Below are positions 9,828-17,180 of a DNA stretch of 64,000 bases, in pieces. Positions within the stretch are counted from its first letter, which is position 1. Every line of letters starts with the position of its first letter. The stretch comes from Planctomycetaceae bacterium (GTDB lineage Bacteria > Planctomycetota > Planctomycetia > Planctomycetales > Planctomycetaceae): positions 1 to 64,000 of the forward strand of contig JABISG010000154.1 in NCBI GenBank assembly GCA_018699955.1. Reading direction: 5' to 3'. The notes under the pieces are model-generated. The model saw only the letters and a program-made list of their open reading frames with translations. It searched no databases and was not told the DNA's origin. Made by a program: the position numbers and the translations under genes.

Positions 9828-10289
9828 ATGAAAATTCGCCGCCCCTTCCAAAAACGAACTGCAACAAACAAGCGTCGCCGCGCGGCGGCACTTGTCGAAA
9901 TGGCAATGGTGTTGCCGATCTTCGTCACCGTCACACTCGGTATTGTCGAGTTTGGCCGTGCGATGATGGTTGCCCAATTGGTCACCAACGCAGCACGCGA
10001 AGGCGCACGGCTCGGTTCGCTCGACGGCACGGTCAATTCCGAAGTCGAGCAGACGGTTCGCGATTTCCTGGTGACAGCAACCAGCGTCGCCCCCGGCGAC
10101 ATCAACGTCGTCATCACAGTCACACCGGCCGCCGGTAATCCGAATCCAAACAACCAAATCGTCAGCGCCCAGGTCCGCGACCAGGTGAACGTCAGAGTTG
10201 AAGTCCCATTCAACAAGGTCAGCTTTGTGAGCGGCAGCTATCTGACAGGATCGAACCTCGTCGGCGACGCTACGATGAGACACGAATAG
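9828..10289 (+). CDS. TadE-like pseudopilin protein
   Basis: 153 residues. RRRAAALVEMAMVLPIFVTVTLGIVEFGR is the classic TadE signature: a glutamate shortly after the prepilin-like junction, one hydrophobic helix, then GxxEFGR. It is followed by QLVTNAAREGARLGS, also conserved in TadE. It lies 87 bp after the TadG-like gene, consistent with a shared unit. The probable product is a processed minor pseudopilin in the inner membrane. The RBS (GAGAAATG context) supports the ATG at 9828. Confidence 0.82.
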   Translation: MKIRRPFQKRTATNKRRRAAALVEMAMVLPIFVTVTLGIVEFGRAMMVAQLVTNAAREGARLGSLDGTVNSEVEQTVRDFLVTATSVAPGDINVVITVTPAAGNPNPNNQIVSAQVRDQVNVRVEVPFNKVSFVSGSYLTGSNLVGDATMRHE

Positions 10290-10515
10290 TTCGAGAGAAC
10301 GCCGCACCGTCCCGTAGCAGTTTTGCCGCAAACGCCGGGACGACCAACGCCGCCGCGCCGCCAGCCGGGCGATCCCATTTTCACCCAGCCAGCGCTCGGC
10401 GGTGTTTTTTTTGAAGGTTTGTAGTGACCCATTCCTGCGGTCCGAACGCTCCCCCACCAAACAGTCCCGCCAAAGAACCCCACCACAATCCACCTCGCTT
10501 CCCACAGCACAACGA

Positions 10516-10544
10516 TTGACATCGACCGAATCGCGTGCTAAAGA
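10516..10544 (+). promoter_or_regulatory. Putative promoter of the NsrR-like gene
   Basis: TTGACA at 10516-10521 and TAAAGA at 10539-10544 with 17-bp spacing. The predicted transcription start falls inside the palindrome at 10550-10572. Confidence 0.5.
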
Positions 10545-10549
10545 TTGTA

Positions 10550-10572
10550 AAGACGTATATCTTATATATCTT
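10550..10572. promoter_or_regulatory. NsrR-like operator (23-bp palindrome)
   Basis: AAGA..TATA...TATA..TCTT arranged as two 11-bp halves around one base. This is the same length and ends as the known NsrR operator (AAGATG-type half sites). It is positioned to block the promoter at 10516-10544, suggesting autoregulation. Confidence 0.6.
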
Positions 10573-10592
10573 TTGGTGCAGGCTGCCCACGC

Positions 10593-11030
10593 ATGCGACT
10601 TTCGCTCCAAACCGACTACTCGTTGAGGACTCTAATCTATCTGGCACATAGCGGGAAACGCGCAAAAATCGATGAGATCGCACGCTTTTACAATATCTCG
10701 ACGGCACACGTTGCCAAGGTGGTCCACCAACTGGGAAGACTTGGATTCATTCGCAGTATTCGCGGAGTTGGCGGCGGCGTCGAAATGGGACGCAAACCGG
10801 CCGACATCTCCGTCGGTGAAGTCATTCGAGCCGTTGAAGGAAACGTCCATTTGCTGGAATGCGTCGGAACTGAAGACGTCTGCATCATCGAACGATTCTG
10901 CAAACTGAAAGGCGTGTTCCGAGAGGCGGAACGCATTCAGAATGAATACCTCGACAGCGTAACAATTGAAGACATTCTCCCCACGCGAAAACAGGTCAGG
11001 ACGATCGAACTGAAATCACTCGATGGATGA
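10593..11030 (+). CDS. Rrf2-family transcriptional regulator, NsrR-like (Fe-S, NO-sensing candidate)
   Basis: 145 residues, typical of the Rrf2 family. The N-terminus MRLSLQTDYSLRTLIYLA, the winged-helix segment with ISTAHVAKVVHQLGRLGFI, and the wing RGVGGGVEMGR closely follow NsrR. Three cysteines at 90, 97 and 103 (spacing 6 and 5) match the cluster-ligand region of NsrR, which uses C91, C96 and C102 in E. coli. NsrR-type proteins bind a [2Fe-2S] or [4Fe-4S] cluster and lose DNA binding on nitrosylation. The 23-bp operator-like palindrome just upstream supports autoregulation. The next gene, a haem c DUF3365 protein, is a possible target. IscR is less likely because of the cysteine spacing and the operator. 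Confidence 0.8.
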   Translation: MRLSLQTDYSLRTLIYLAHSGKRAKIDEIARFYNISTAHVAKVVHQLGRLGFIRSIRGVGGGVEMGRKPADISVGEVIRAVEGNVHLLECVGTEDVCIIERFCKLKGVFREAERIQNEYLDSVTIEDILPTRKQVRTIELKSLDG

Positions 11031-11216
11031 ACGACGCATCAAGCAGAAAGAAAAGTCGCGTCAGAGTGATTGATTGTGAGCTTTGTTGAAGAAGAGGCGG
11101 GGCTGGTTGCTTCGCCGTCAATTGTGTGTGGAAGGCAGGTTTGGTGTCAGCCTTATCAAACACCGAACCAATTTCTGCACCGTTCGATTTCCTTGATTTG
11201 TCAATAAGGTACTGAA

Positions 11217-11759
11217 ATGAAGAAATCCCGAGTTGCAGCTTTTGTCGGTACGCCCATCGTCGCCGTTCTCATCGGCCTGACGCTGATGCAAATGACGGCC
11301 TCGGCCGACAAGGCCAAGAAGCCAAACAAAAGAGCAGTCGCCCGGACCCGCAAGACGGTCAAAATGCTCGACGACGTTTACAAGACGGCCGTCGTCCTCA
11401 TCACCACGCATTACGTTAACGATGAAGAAGACCTGGCAGCCGGCGTCGCCGCCAAAGCGCTCTTTGCGGCCATCAAGGAAAAGGGTTGGCACGAAGTCAA
11501 ACTGCTCGACGTCAGCGGCCAACCGTACAACGATGAAAACGTCGCCGAAGATGCCTTCGACAAGAAAGCGGTCAAAGAGATCAAGGCGGGCAAAGCGTTC
11601 GTCGAAGAAGTCATCTCAAAAGATGGCAAGCCGTATCTCCGCGCGGCCACGTCGATTCCCGTCGTTCTCGACAAATGCATCATGTGCCACGAGAACTACA
11701 AGACCGCCAAAAAGGGCGAAGCGATCGGCCTGTTGAGCTACACGATTCCCATCGAATAG
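11217..11759 (+). CDS. DUF3365 (Tll0287-like) haem c protein
   Basis: 180 residues with an N-terminal hydrophobic segment (AAFVGTPIVAVLIGLTLMQ) serving as signal or anchor. The body has DUF3365 features: helix-rich RTRKTVKMLDDVYKTAVVLITTHY, then FVEEVISKDGKPYLRAATSIPV, and a single haem motif CIMCH at ~154 near the C-terminus. Proteins of this fold bind haem c in a PAS-like cage and are proposed redox or gas sensors. It lies 186 bp after the NsrR-like gene, so a role in NO or respiratory stress is possible (inference from context). The ATG at 11217 follows an AGGTACTGAA sequence. Confidence 0.75.
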   Translation: MKKSRVAAFVGTPIVAVLIGLTLMQMTASADKAKKPNKRAVARTRKTVKMLDDVYKTAVVLITTHYVNDEEDLAAGVAAKALFAAIKEKGWHEVKLLDVSGQPYNDENVAEDAFDKKAVKEIKAGKAFVEEVISKDGKPYLRAATSIPVVLDKCIMCHENYKTAKKGEAIGLLSYTIPIE

Positions 11760-11784
11760 GAATCGCGTAATTCGGTAACCGCAA

Positions 11785-11820
11785 GGTTCGTAGTGACTGC
11801 ATTCACGCGGTTCGATCGCT
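11785..11820. repeat. Dispersed TTCGTAGTGAC element (copy 2)
   Basis: GGTTCGTAGTGACtGC... also occurs at 21827-21859 and, diverged, at 10416-10450. The TCGTAGTG end can pair with CACTACGA near 11850, giving a hairpin between two convergent genes. Confidence 0.55.
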
Positions 11821-11856
11821 TCTTCTGCCGCGATCACAACCCGGGATAGCAGGCCA

Positions 11857-13821
11857 CTACGAGCCGGCGGTTTGTTTTTTTGTCATCAGGGAAACGGCGA
11901 TCAGCGTCGCGAAGCCCAGCGGGATCGTCACAATTCCCGGTTGGCTGAACGGCACCAGGGCGTCGCTGCCGGACAAGCCGTAGACCTTCTCGAAGGTGTC
12001 GGCGCTGAGCAGAATCCAGCCCAGCGAACTGAACATGCCCACCACAATTGCTACGATGATGCCCTGTTTGGTTGTCCCCTTCCAGAACAGCAACATCACC
12101 AGCGACGGCAGATTGGCCGAGGCCGCCACGCTGAATGCCCAGCCGACCAGATAGCTGACGTTCAACTCGCGGAACAGAATTCCCAGCACAATCGCAATCG
12201 CGCCGACCACCACTGACGCGAATTTCGCCACCCGCACCTTTTCGTGATCGTTCAGCTTCATACCGAACCCACTCGTCAGCAGGTCGTGTGTGACCGCGCC
12301 TGCCGAGGCGAGAATCAAACCGCTCACCGTTCCCAACACGGTTGTAAACGCAATTGCCGAGATGGCGGCGAACAACCATTCATTCATGCTGAACGCCAAC
12401 AACGGAGCCGCCATATTACTGTTGGTCACGTCCATCGCCCCGCTGGTCATCGCCCCCAAACCCAGATACAGCGTCAGCACGTAGAAAAATCCGATGCAGG
12501 CAATTCCCACAATCGTGCTCTTCCGCGCGGCCGCTGCGTCCTTCACGGTGTAGTAGCGAATGAGAATATGCGGCAGCGAAGCCGTCCCGCAAAACAGCGC
12601 CAACATCAGTGAAAGAAAATTCAATTTCGCCAACGGATCATCGCCGCGGATGCCCTTAAAGCGGGGATGTTCGCCCGGCCTCAACACACTGCTGCCCTTC
12701 GTCTGTCGCGCGTAATACGCCTTTGTCGCGCCGTGGGCGGGGTCTTCGATTGTCTCGGAACGCCACGTTTCCACTTTGCTGTTTTGCAGCGTCTTGAGGA
12801 ATTCGACTGGCCCCAGCGATCCGGTTTCCTTCTCGTTCTCCGGCAGTTCGAGGACTCGCCCCACCGGCGCAAGCGTCTGATCGCCAGCGTCTGGACCAAT
12901 CCGCTGTCCGTTTAATAGTTTCTCACCGTCGGAATTCTCCGCCATCAACAGCGCCGGCGAGAGACGCACCTTTCCGGTTTCGCCTTCCAGAGGATCGACC
13001 CGCCAAAAGTGGTCCAGCTTCGAGTTCGCCTCGGTGAATCCGACATACCAATGGTCACCTTCGGCAATCACTGACGAAGGCGCTTCGGTAAGGTAGAAGC
13101 CGACGTCACCAAGTTCGGTTCCCCATTGGGCGTCTTCAATCTTCCCGCCGTCCGGCAGAGACAACACGTCGTGAAACTCCATATCGACGGTCTTGTCGGC
13201 CACTTCAAATCCGCGCATCAGAATCATGACTGTCAGAATCGCACTGAACACAACCAGCAGCGAACCCTTGATGAACTGCACCCAGGTCGTCGATACCATG
13301 CCGGCTGTGACGACGATCAGGATGACGGTCACGCCGACGATGACAACTCCCACCCAATGTTCGAATCCCAACAACGGCTGCACCAGAACGCCCGCGCCCA
13401 CCATTTGCGGAATCAGATAAAACACGCTCACCGCCAGCGTGCTGATACCCGCCGCCAGCTTGATGCCCCGCGACTGAAACGTCGAATCGAGCGCGTCGGC
13501 AAACGTGAACTTGCCCAACCGCTTCATCGGTTCTGCAATCACAAACAGCGCGACAATCCAGCCGGCCAGATAGCCAATCGAGTACAGAAACCCGTCGTAG
13601 CCGTAAAAGGCAATCATCCCGCAGATGCCCAGAAACGACGCCGCCGACAGATAATCGCCGGCAAAGGCCACGCCGTTCACAAACCACGGAATCTGACCGT
13701 GCGCAGCGAAGTACCCTTCCGACGACTTCGCCTTGCCGCCCAAATAGAAACTCAGCCCGAGCGTAATTCCCACGAACACGAAGAAGAAAACAACGGCAAT
13801 GGTGGAGGCTTCGTAAATCAC
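11857..13821 (-). CDS. ActP-like sodium:solute symporter (SSS family)
   Basis: 654 residues. The N-terminal half matches acetate permease ActP: GLSFYLGGKAKSSEGYFAAHGQIPWFVNG, AGDYLSAASFLGICGMIAFYGYDG, AEPMKRLGKFTFADAL, and VSTTWVQFIKG. The C-terminal half has LMLALFCGTASLPHILIRYYTV. Between ~215 and ~395 lies a hydrophilic ~180-residue insertion, longer than the usual loop, which presumably faces the periplasm. It probably imports acetate or a similar short monocarboxylate with sodium or protons. The GTG start overlaps the stop of the DUF485 gene by four bases, showing translational coupling. Confidence 0.85.
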   Translation of the reverse strand: MIYEASTIAVVFFFVFVGITLGLSFYLGGKAKSSEGYFAAHGQIPWFVNGVAFAGDYLSAASFLGICGMIAFYGYDGFLYSIGYLAGWIVALFVIAEPMKRLGKFTFADALDSTFQSRGIKLAAGISTLAVSVFYLIPQMVGAGVLVQPLLGFEHWVGVVIVGVTVILIVVTAGMVSTTWVQFIKGSLLVVFSAILTVMILMRGFEVADKTVDMEFHDVLSLPDGGKIEDAQWGTELGDVGFYLTEAPSSVIAEGDHWYVGFTEANSKLDHFWRVDPLEGETGKVRLSPALLMAENSDGEKLLNGQRIGPDAGDQTLAPVGRVLELPENEKETGSLGPVEFLKTLQNSKVETWRSETIEDPAHGATKAYYARQTKGSSVLRPGEHPRFKGIRGDDPLAKLNFLSLMLALFCGTASLPHILIRYYTVKDAAAARKSTIVGIACIGFFYVLTLYLGLGAMTSGAMDVTNSNMAAPLLAFSMNEWLFAAISAIAFTTVLGTVSGLILASAGAVTHDLLTSGFGMKLNDHEKVRVAKFASVVVGAIAIVLGILFRELNVSYLVGWAFSVAASANLPSLVMLLFWKGTTKQGIIVAIVVGMFSSLGWILLSADTFEKVYGLSGSDALVPFSQPGIVTIPLGFATLIAVSLMTKKQTAGS

Positions 13822-14063
13822 TGGCCCGCCTCCTTGTCGTCGCTCGGTTCATCGCCGGTCTTACAGACGAATCCGTAAATCAACGCCAGCACCAACGCGG
13901 CAACAATCAGCCCGAAGCCGTAAATAATCGCCAGGTTCACGCCCTCAATCGGCGTCGCCTCCATCGTCTCCGGAGCAAACGCATTCAACAGCACAAACCC
14001 GCCATAAAGCAGCAGATAAACGCCGAACAACATAAAACCAATGCGCGCATTACGAGCTTGCAT
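13818..14063 (-). CDS. DUF485 small membrane protein, ActP partner
   Basis: 81 residues with two hydrophobic helices (FMLFGVYLLLYGGFVLLNAF and LAIIYGFGLIVAALVLALIYGFVC), as in DUF485/YjcH proteins that almost always precede actP. The start at 14063 has a GTGAGGACACT RBS and is preferred to the longer frame from 14144. The gene overlaps the symporter by four bases. Its role with the permease is inferred from conserved synteny; a direct function is not known. Confidence 0.82.
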   Translation of the reverse strand: MQARNARIGFMLFGVYLLLYGGFVLLNAFAPETMEATPIEGVNLAIIYGFGLIVAALVLALIYGFVCKTGDEPSDDKEAGQ

Positions 14064-14171
14064 AGTGTCCTCACGAGACGGAATGATTTGGAGAAGGAAC
14101 CAGAGTACCGTCTCGGGAGGCAATTTGCGAACCCGCCGATTCACAGCAACCGCCCGCCCGCAGCATTCGCC

Positions 14172-14205
14172 CGGTTAGCCGCGACCCGAAAGGGGAGCGC
14201 GTCAC
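14172..14205. repeat. Dispersed GGTTAGCCGCGACCC element
   Basis: GGTTAGCCGCGACCCGAAAGGGGAGCG. Closely related copies lie at 25600-25635 and 27039-27070, with a shorter one at 50187-50209. All are at gene 3' ends or between genes. Confidence 0.65.
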
Positions 14206-14244
14206 AGAATTGCGACTGTCGCGACGGCGGAAACGTCGAATTGT

Positions 14245-14787
14245 CTATTCGATTTCCTTGGCCATCTCGACGATCTTCTGGATCGACCGCCAGTTTCGAC
14301 CGGTCATGGGCACGCCAATAAACTTCTCAGCCTTGGCCGTCAACTTCGAGCGACCGATGCCCTTGGGAGCGTGAAGGTAGAACACCCCCTTCTGCAACTC
14401 GAATCGCTCAGAGTCGGCACGAGCATCCTCAAGGCCGTTCAGATCGGGGTCATCCGGTCGGGCGGCCAGGAAAAACAGGTGTAACGTCTTCGGTTCGTCT
14501 AATGCTTCAGGAAACGGATTGGCAGCAATCGCTTTCTCTAGGTCCGCCAACGTCAAGAGAATGATCTGTGGATGGAATTCGAATTTCGATTGAATCTCAC
14601 CGCTGATTGTGTCCGCCAGACACGTCGCATCATTCTCGCCAGACCAAAACACGGCATTGCCACTCTGAATGTACGTTTTCACATCGCGGCATCCCAGTTC
14701 TTCGAGAAGTGCAACCAACTGCTTCATCGGCAGAAGATTCTTACCGCCAACATTGATCCCACGCAACAAAGCAATCCACGCTTGCAT
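14245..14787 (-). CDS. DUF1697 family protein
   Basis: 180 residues, full length for the family. The N-terminus MQAWIALLRGINVGGKNLLPM and GCRDVKTYIQSGNAVFWSG are diagnostic of DUF1697. So are HLFFLAARP and the C-terminal SKLTAKAEKFIGVPMTGRNW. The family is widespread in bacteria and has no established biochemical role. An in-frame start at 14856 precedes the conserved N-terminus and is not used. The gene stands alone. Confidence 0.88.
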   Translation of the reverse strand: MQAWIALLRGINVGGKNLLPMKQLVALLEELGCRDVKTYIQSGNAVFWSGENDATCLADTISGEIQSKFEFHPQIILLTLADLEKAIAANPFPEALDEPKTLHLFFLAARPDDPDLNGLEDARADSERFELQKGVFYLHAPKGIGRSKLTAKAEKFIGVPMTGRNWRSIQKIVEMAKEIE

Positions 14788-14872
14788 GATGTTGGCCTTG
14801 TTTGTGACTGGGAAAGGTAGACCCGCCTCCCGCCGGTTGCCGGTTTCGAAGATCATAACATCCTTATCATTT

Positions 14873-14897
14873 CGGCCGGCACAGCACGGCCCTACAC
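14873..14897 (-). repeat. Fragment of the GTGTAGGGCCG module
   Basis: Reverse complement of the first 25 bp of the ~86-bp module found near 28.8, 29.0, 30.7 and 31.7 kb. Only this end is present. Confidence 0.7.
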
Positions 14898-14940
14898 ATC
14901 GCCGTTCCTACCCGACTCTGAATTGACAATCAATGAGCAA

Positions 14941-14969
14941 TGCACTGGCGACACGCCGGTGGCACCCGG
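14941..14969. repeat. Dispersed palindrome, CACTGGCG family (copy 2)
   Basis: GCACTGGCGACACGCC-type stem followed by GGTGGCACCC. Together with the oppositely oriented copy at 15567-15590 it brackets the 14985-15482 gene. Confidence 0.75.
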
Positions 14970-14984
14970 GAGCGAATGTCCGAA

Positions 14985-15482
14985 TTATGTCCAATTCCAT
15001 GACGTTCCGAGAAAGTCCATGTGGATGTGCTTTAACTCCTGATCGTCTGAATGCAGTTCCCTGTGTTTTGGCCCCATTTTCCAGTCATCAATCGCTCGGT
15101 TGGCATTCCCCCTGTATCTCTCATCGTAGTGTTCGAGGCTGAGCAGAAAGAGGTCAGCAAATTCGGTCGACTCGACATAGATTCCGATCCACGGCTCGCA
15201 TGCAAATGCCTTACATGCGTCGACAACCTTGTCCCGGTCACTCTTCTCTTTTTGATTCGACATGAGGTTTACTGAAGAGTGCTCCCTCCCCTTGCGCCGT
15301 GTTCGCGATTTCACCGAAATGCCGAGCCGCTGATCAGTCAGCGGATTGTAGCCAACAACATCGATACCAGTATGGTCAACCAACGTAACCTCAAAGCCAG
15401 AACGCGATAACCAATTACAAACGAGAGCCTCGCCAAAATCACCGACGATCTTCTGGTGTCGAGTTCCTTTATCTATTTCCAT
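14985..15482 (-). CDS. PD-(D/E)xK-nuclease-like protein of unknown function
   Basis: 165 residues. GDFGEALVCNWLSRSGFEV, then GIDVVGYN and ISVKSR, give a Glu...Asp...(x)xK arrangement. This is the usual order of the PD-(D/E)xK restriction-endonuclease-like core (E ~20, D ~43, K ~60). The rest, rich in charged residues, is not recognised. Similar stand-alone proteins are annotated as hypothetical or DUF. Inverted copies of a dispersed palindrome lie on both sides, and base composition looks lower in GC than its neighbours, which hints at acquisition. The first ATG (15482) is used; a TTG at 15500 is possible. Confidence 0.6.
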   Translation of the reverse strand: MEIDKGTRHQKIVGDFGEALVCNWLSRSGFEVTLVDHTGIDVVGYNPLTDQRLGISVKSRTRRKGREHSSVNLMSNQKEKSDRDKVVDACKAFACEPWIGIYVESTEFADLFLLSLEHYDERYRGNANRAIDDWKMGPKHRELHSDDQELKHIHMDFLGTSWNWT

Positions 15483-15566
15483 TGCGATTCGTTCCAACAA
15501 CTTGGGATACGGCTGCCCCTTTGGCTGGACGAGGAATCACCCAACCTCGAACTCGCTCGACAAAAG

Positions 15567-15590
15567 GGTGCCACTGGCGTGTCGCCAGTG
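15567..15590. repeat. Dispersed palindrome, CACTGGCG family (copy 3, inverted)
   Basis: GGTGCCACTGGCGTGTCGCCAGTG is the reverse complement orientation of the other copies. Confidence 0.75.
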
Positions 15591-15644
15591 TCGAGGCCGG
15601 ATCGGCGTTCGGCAAAGAGGCAATTCCCAACAGAACCACCGGCG

Positions 15645-16955
15645 TCAAACCACCTCAAACCCACTGCGTTGCTCCCGTCGCAACAACTTGTCCGCCGCGG
15701 GGTCGTTCACAAACCGTTCGGTTTTGGGGTTCCATTTCAGTGGGCGGCCGAGTTCCATTGAGATGTTGCCGAGGTGGCAGGTTGTTGCGCTTTGGTGTTG
15801 GCTGACGACGTCGGAGATGGGTTTCTTGCGCGAACGGACGCAGTCGAAGAAGTTGCCCATGTGGTTGACGATGGCATCGAGCTTGCCCATGCGCGCGGGG
15901 CGGCTGAGATTGTCGTTGCCGTACTGACGGAACTTCTCGCGCGGCAGCGGATTCTTCTCCAACGCCGCCACCGCACGGCCGGCGACGGTGCCGCGATTGA
16001 CGAAGATTCGCCCCTTCGAGCCGGTAAACATTACGCCGTTGCGGCCTTCATCGGCCACCGTCATCACCACGCCGTTGGCATATTTGTAGGTTGCGAAATA
16101 TTCCAGCGGCACGTTGTAACCGTCTTTGATGTTGGCGTACTTCGCCCGGCCATCAACTTCAATCGGCAACGCGCCGATGCCCCATTGGGCGATATCCAGA
16201 TGATGCGCACCCCAGTCGGTCATCTTCCCACCGGAGTATTCCTTCCACCAACGGAACGTGTAGTGACAGCGTTCGGGAATGTACGGCACGTCGGCCGTTT
16301 GTCCCTGCCAAAGGTCCCAGTTGATATTCGCCGGCGGCTTGCGATGCTCGAACGGTCCACCTGTCGGCGGTCGATCGATAACCACGTCAACGCGTTCCAA
16401 TTTGCCGACATGCCCTTGATGCACCATTTCGACCGCCAGACGAAATCGGTGATCGCTGCGCTGCCACGAGCCGACCTGAATCACACGGCCGGTTTCTTTG
16501 GCGACCTTCGTCAGCAGTTTGCCCTCGTCGATAGTTAATGTGAGCGGTTTTTCGACGTAAACATCTTTGCCCGCGCGACAGGCATCAACGGCCATTTTGA
16601 CATGCCAATGATCGGGCGTGCCGATCATCACGACATCGACGTCTTTGCGACTCAGCAGATCGCGATAGTCTTCAAAGATTTTCGGCGTGCTGCCGAAGCT
16701 GGCGCGGGCCTGTTCGCGAACGTGCCGATCCACGTCGGCAATTGCGACGACGTTTCCGTAGTTCTGCGCTTTGTGCGTGATGACCGATCCTTGGTACCGC
16801 ATGCCGATGGCACCAATGCCCGGTGTCTCGTTCGCCGAACGCGGTTTCTGTTGTGCCGTCGCCGTGGAACCAAACAGCAACGGCCCACAACTCCCGGCCA
16901 CGAGCGAAGCGGTTGAGACGGCAAGGAAATCACGACGGCTGTGCTGGAAACTCAT
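15645..16955 (-). CDS. Tat-exported Gfo/Idh/MocA family oxidoreductase
   Basis: 436 residues. The N-terminus SRRDFLAVSTASLVAG is a twin-arginine signal. It is followed by a Rossmann fold (GIGAIGMRYQG) and the conserved EKPLT motif. The C-terminal half carries the WGAHHLDIAQWGIG segment typical of the large planctomycete/verrucomicrobial group, including the PLKWNPKTERFVND tail common there. It is expected to be a periplasmic NAD(P)-dependent or cofactor-retaining sugar oxidoreductase; the substrate is unknown. It is divergent from the kinase gene, with about 225 bp between them. Confidence 0.88.
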   Translation of the reverse strand: MSFQHSRRDFLAVSTASLVAGSCGPLLFGSTATAQQKPRSANETPGIGAIGMRYQGSVITHKAQNYGNVVAIADVDRHVREQARASFGSTPKIFEDYRDLLSRKDVDVVMIGTPDHWHVKMAVDACRAGKDVYVEKPLTLTIDEGKLLTKVAKETGRVIQVGSWQRSDHRFRLAVEMVHQGHVGKLERVDVVIDRPPTGGPFEHRKPPANINWDLWQGQTADVPYIPERCHYTFRWWKEYSGGKMTDWGAHHLDIAQWGIGALPIEVDGRAKYANIKDGYNVPLEYFATYKYANGVVMTVADEGRNGVMFTGSKGRIFVNRGTVAGRAVAALEKNPLPREKFRQYGNDNLSRPARMGKLDAIVNHMGNFFDCVRSRKKPISDVVSQHQSATTCHLGNISMELGRPLKWNPKTERFVNDPAADKLLRREQRSGFEVV

Positions 16956-17002
16956 TTCGGGCCTCGCATGAAACGGCGGCTACAAATTAAACGACCTAAT
17001 CT

Positions 17003-17028
17003 GGTTCCCAAGCTCCGGCTTGGGAACC
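17003..17028. repeat. Perfect palindrome GGTTCCCAAGCTCCGGCTTGGGAACC
   Basis: An 11-bp stem (GGTTCCCAAGC) with a four-base TCCG loop between the divergent oxidoreductase and kinase genes. It is REP-like; no second copy was seen in this window. Confidence 0.7.
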
Positions 17029-17180
17029 AGCGTCCGCAAAGCTCTGCCTCGCTCAACGGCAAACAGGGCTTACGGCCGATCTTCGATATGCTTGATCGGT
17101 GTTCCGAGATTGTACCATGTGGCAAGTTGCAGAAGAAACCGGATCGACTGTCCGCTTGGCCCCGCCGTCCGGTATCCTGT

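Larger units (their letters stand above)
10290..10592. other. Intergenic region with repeat remnant and Rrf2 promoter
   Basis: Contains a diverged copy of the TTCGTAGTGACC element at 10416-10450. The promoter/operator of the following regulator lies at 10516-10572. No gene is supported. Confidence 0.5.

Noticed and set aside
16941-17180. N-terminal extension of the kinase from 16941
   Set aside because: It would translate a perfect palindromic repeat and overlap the divergent oxidoreductase start.
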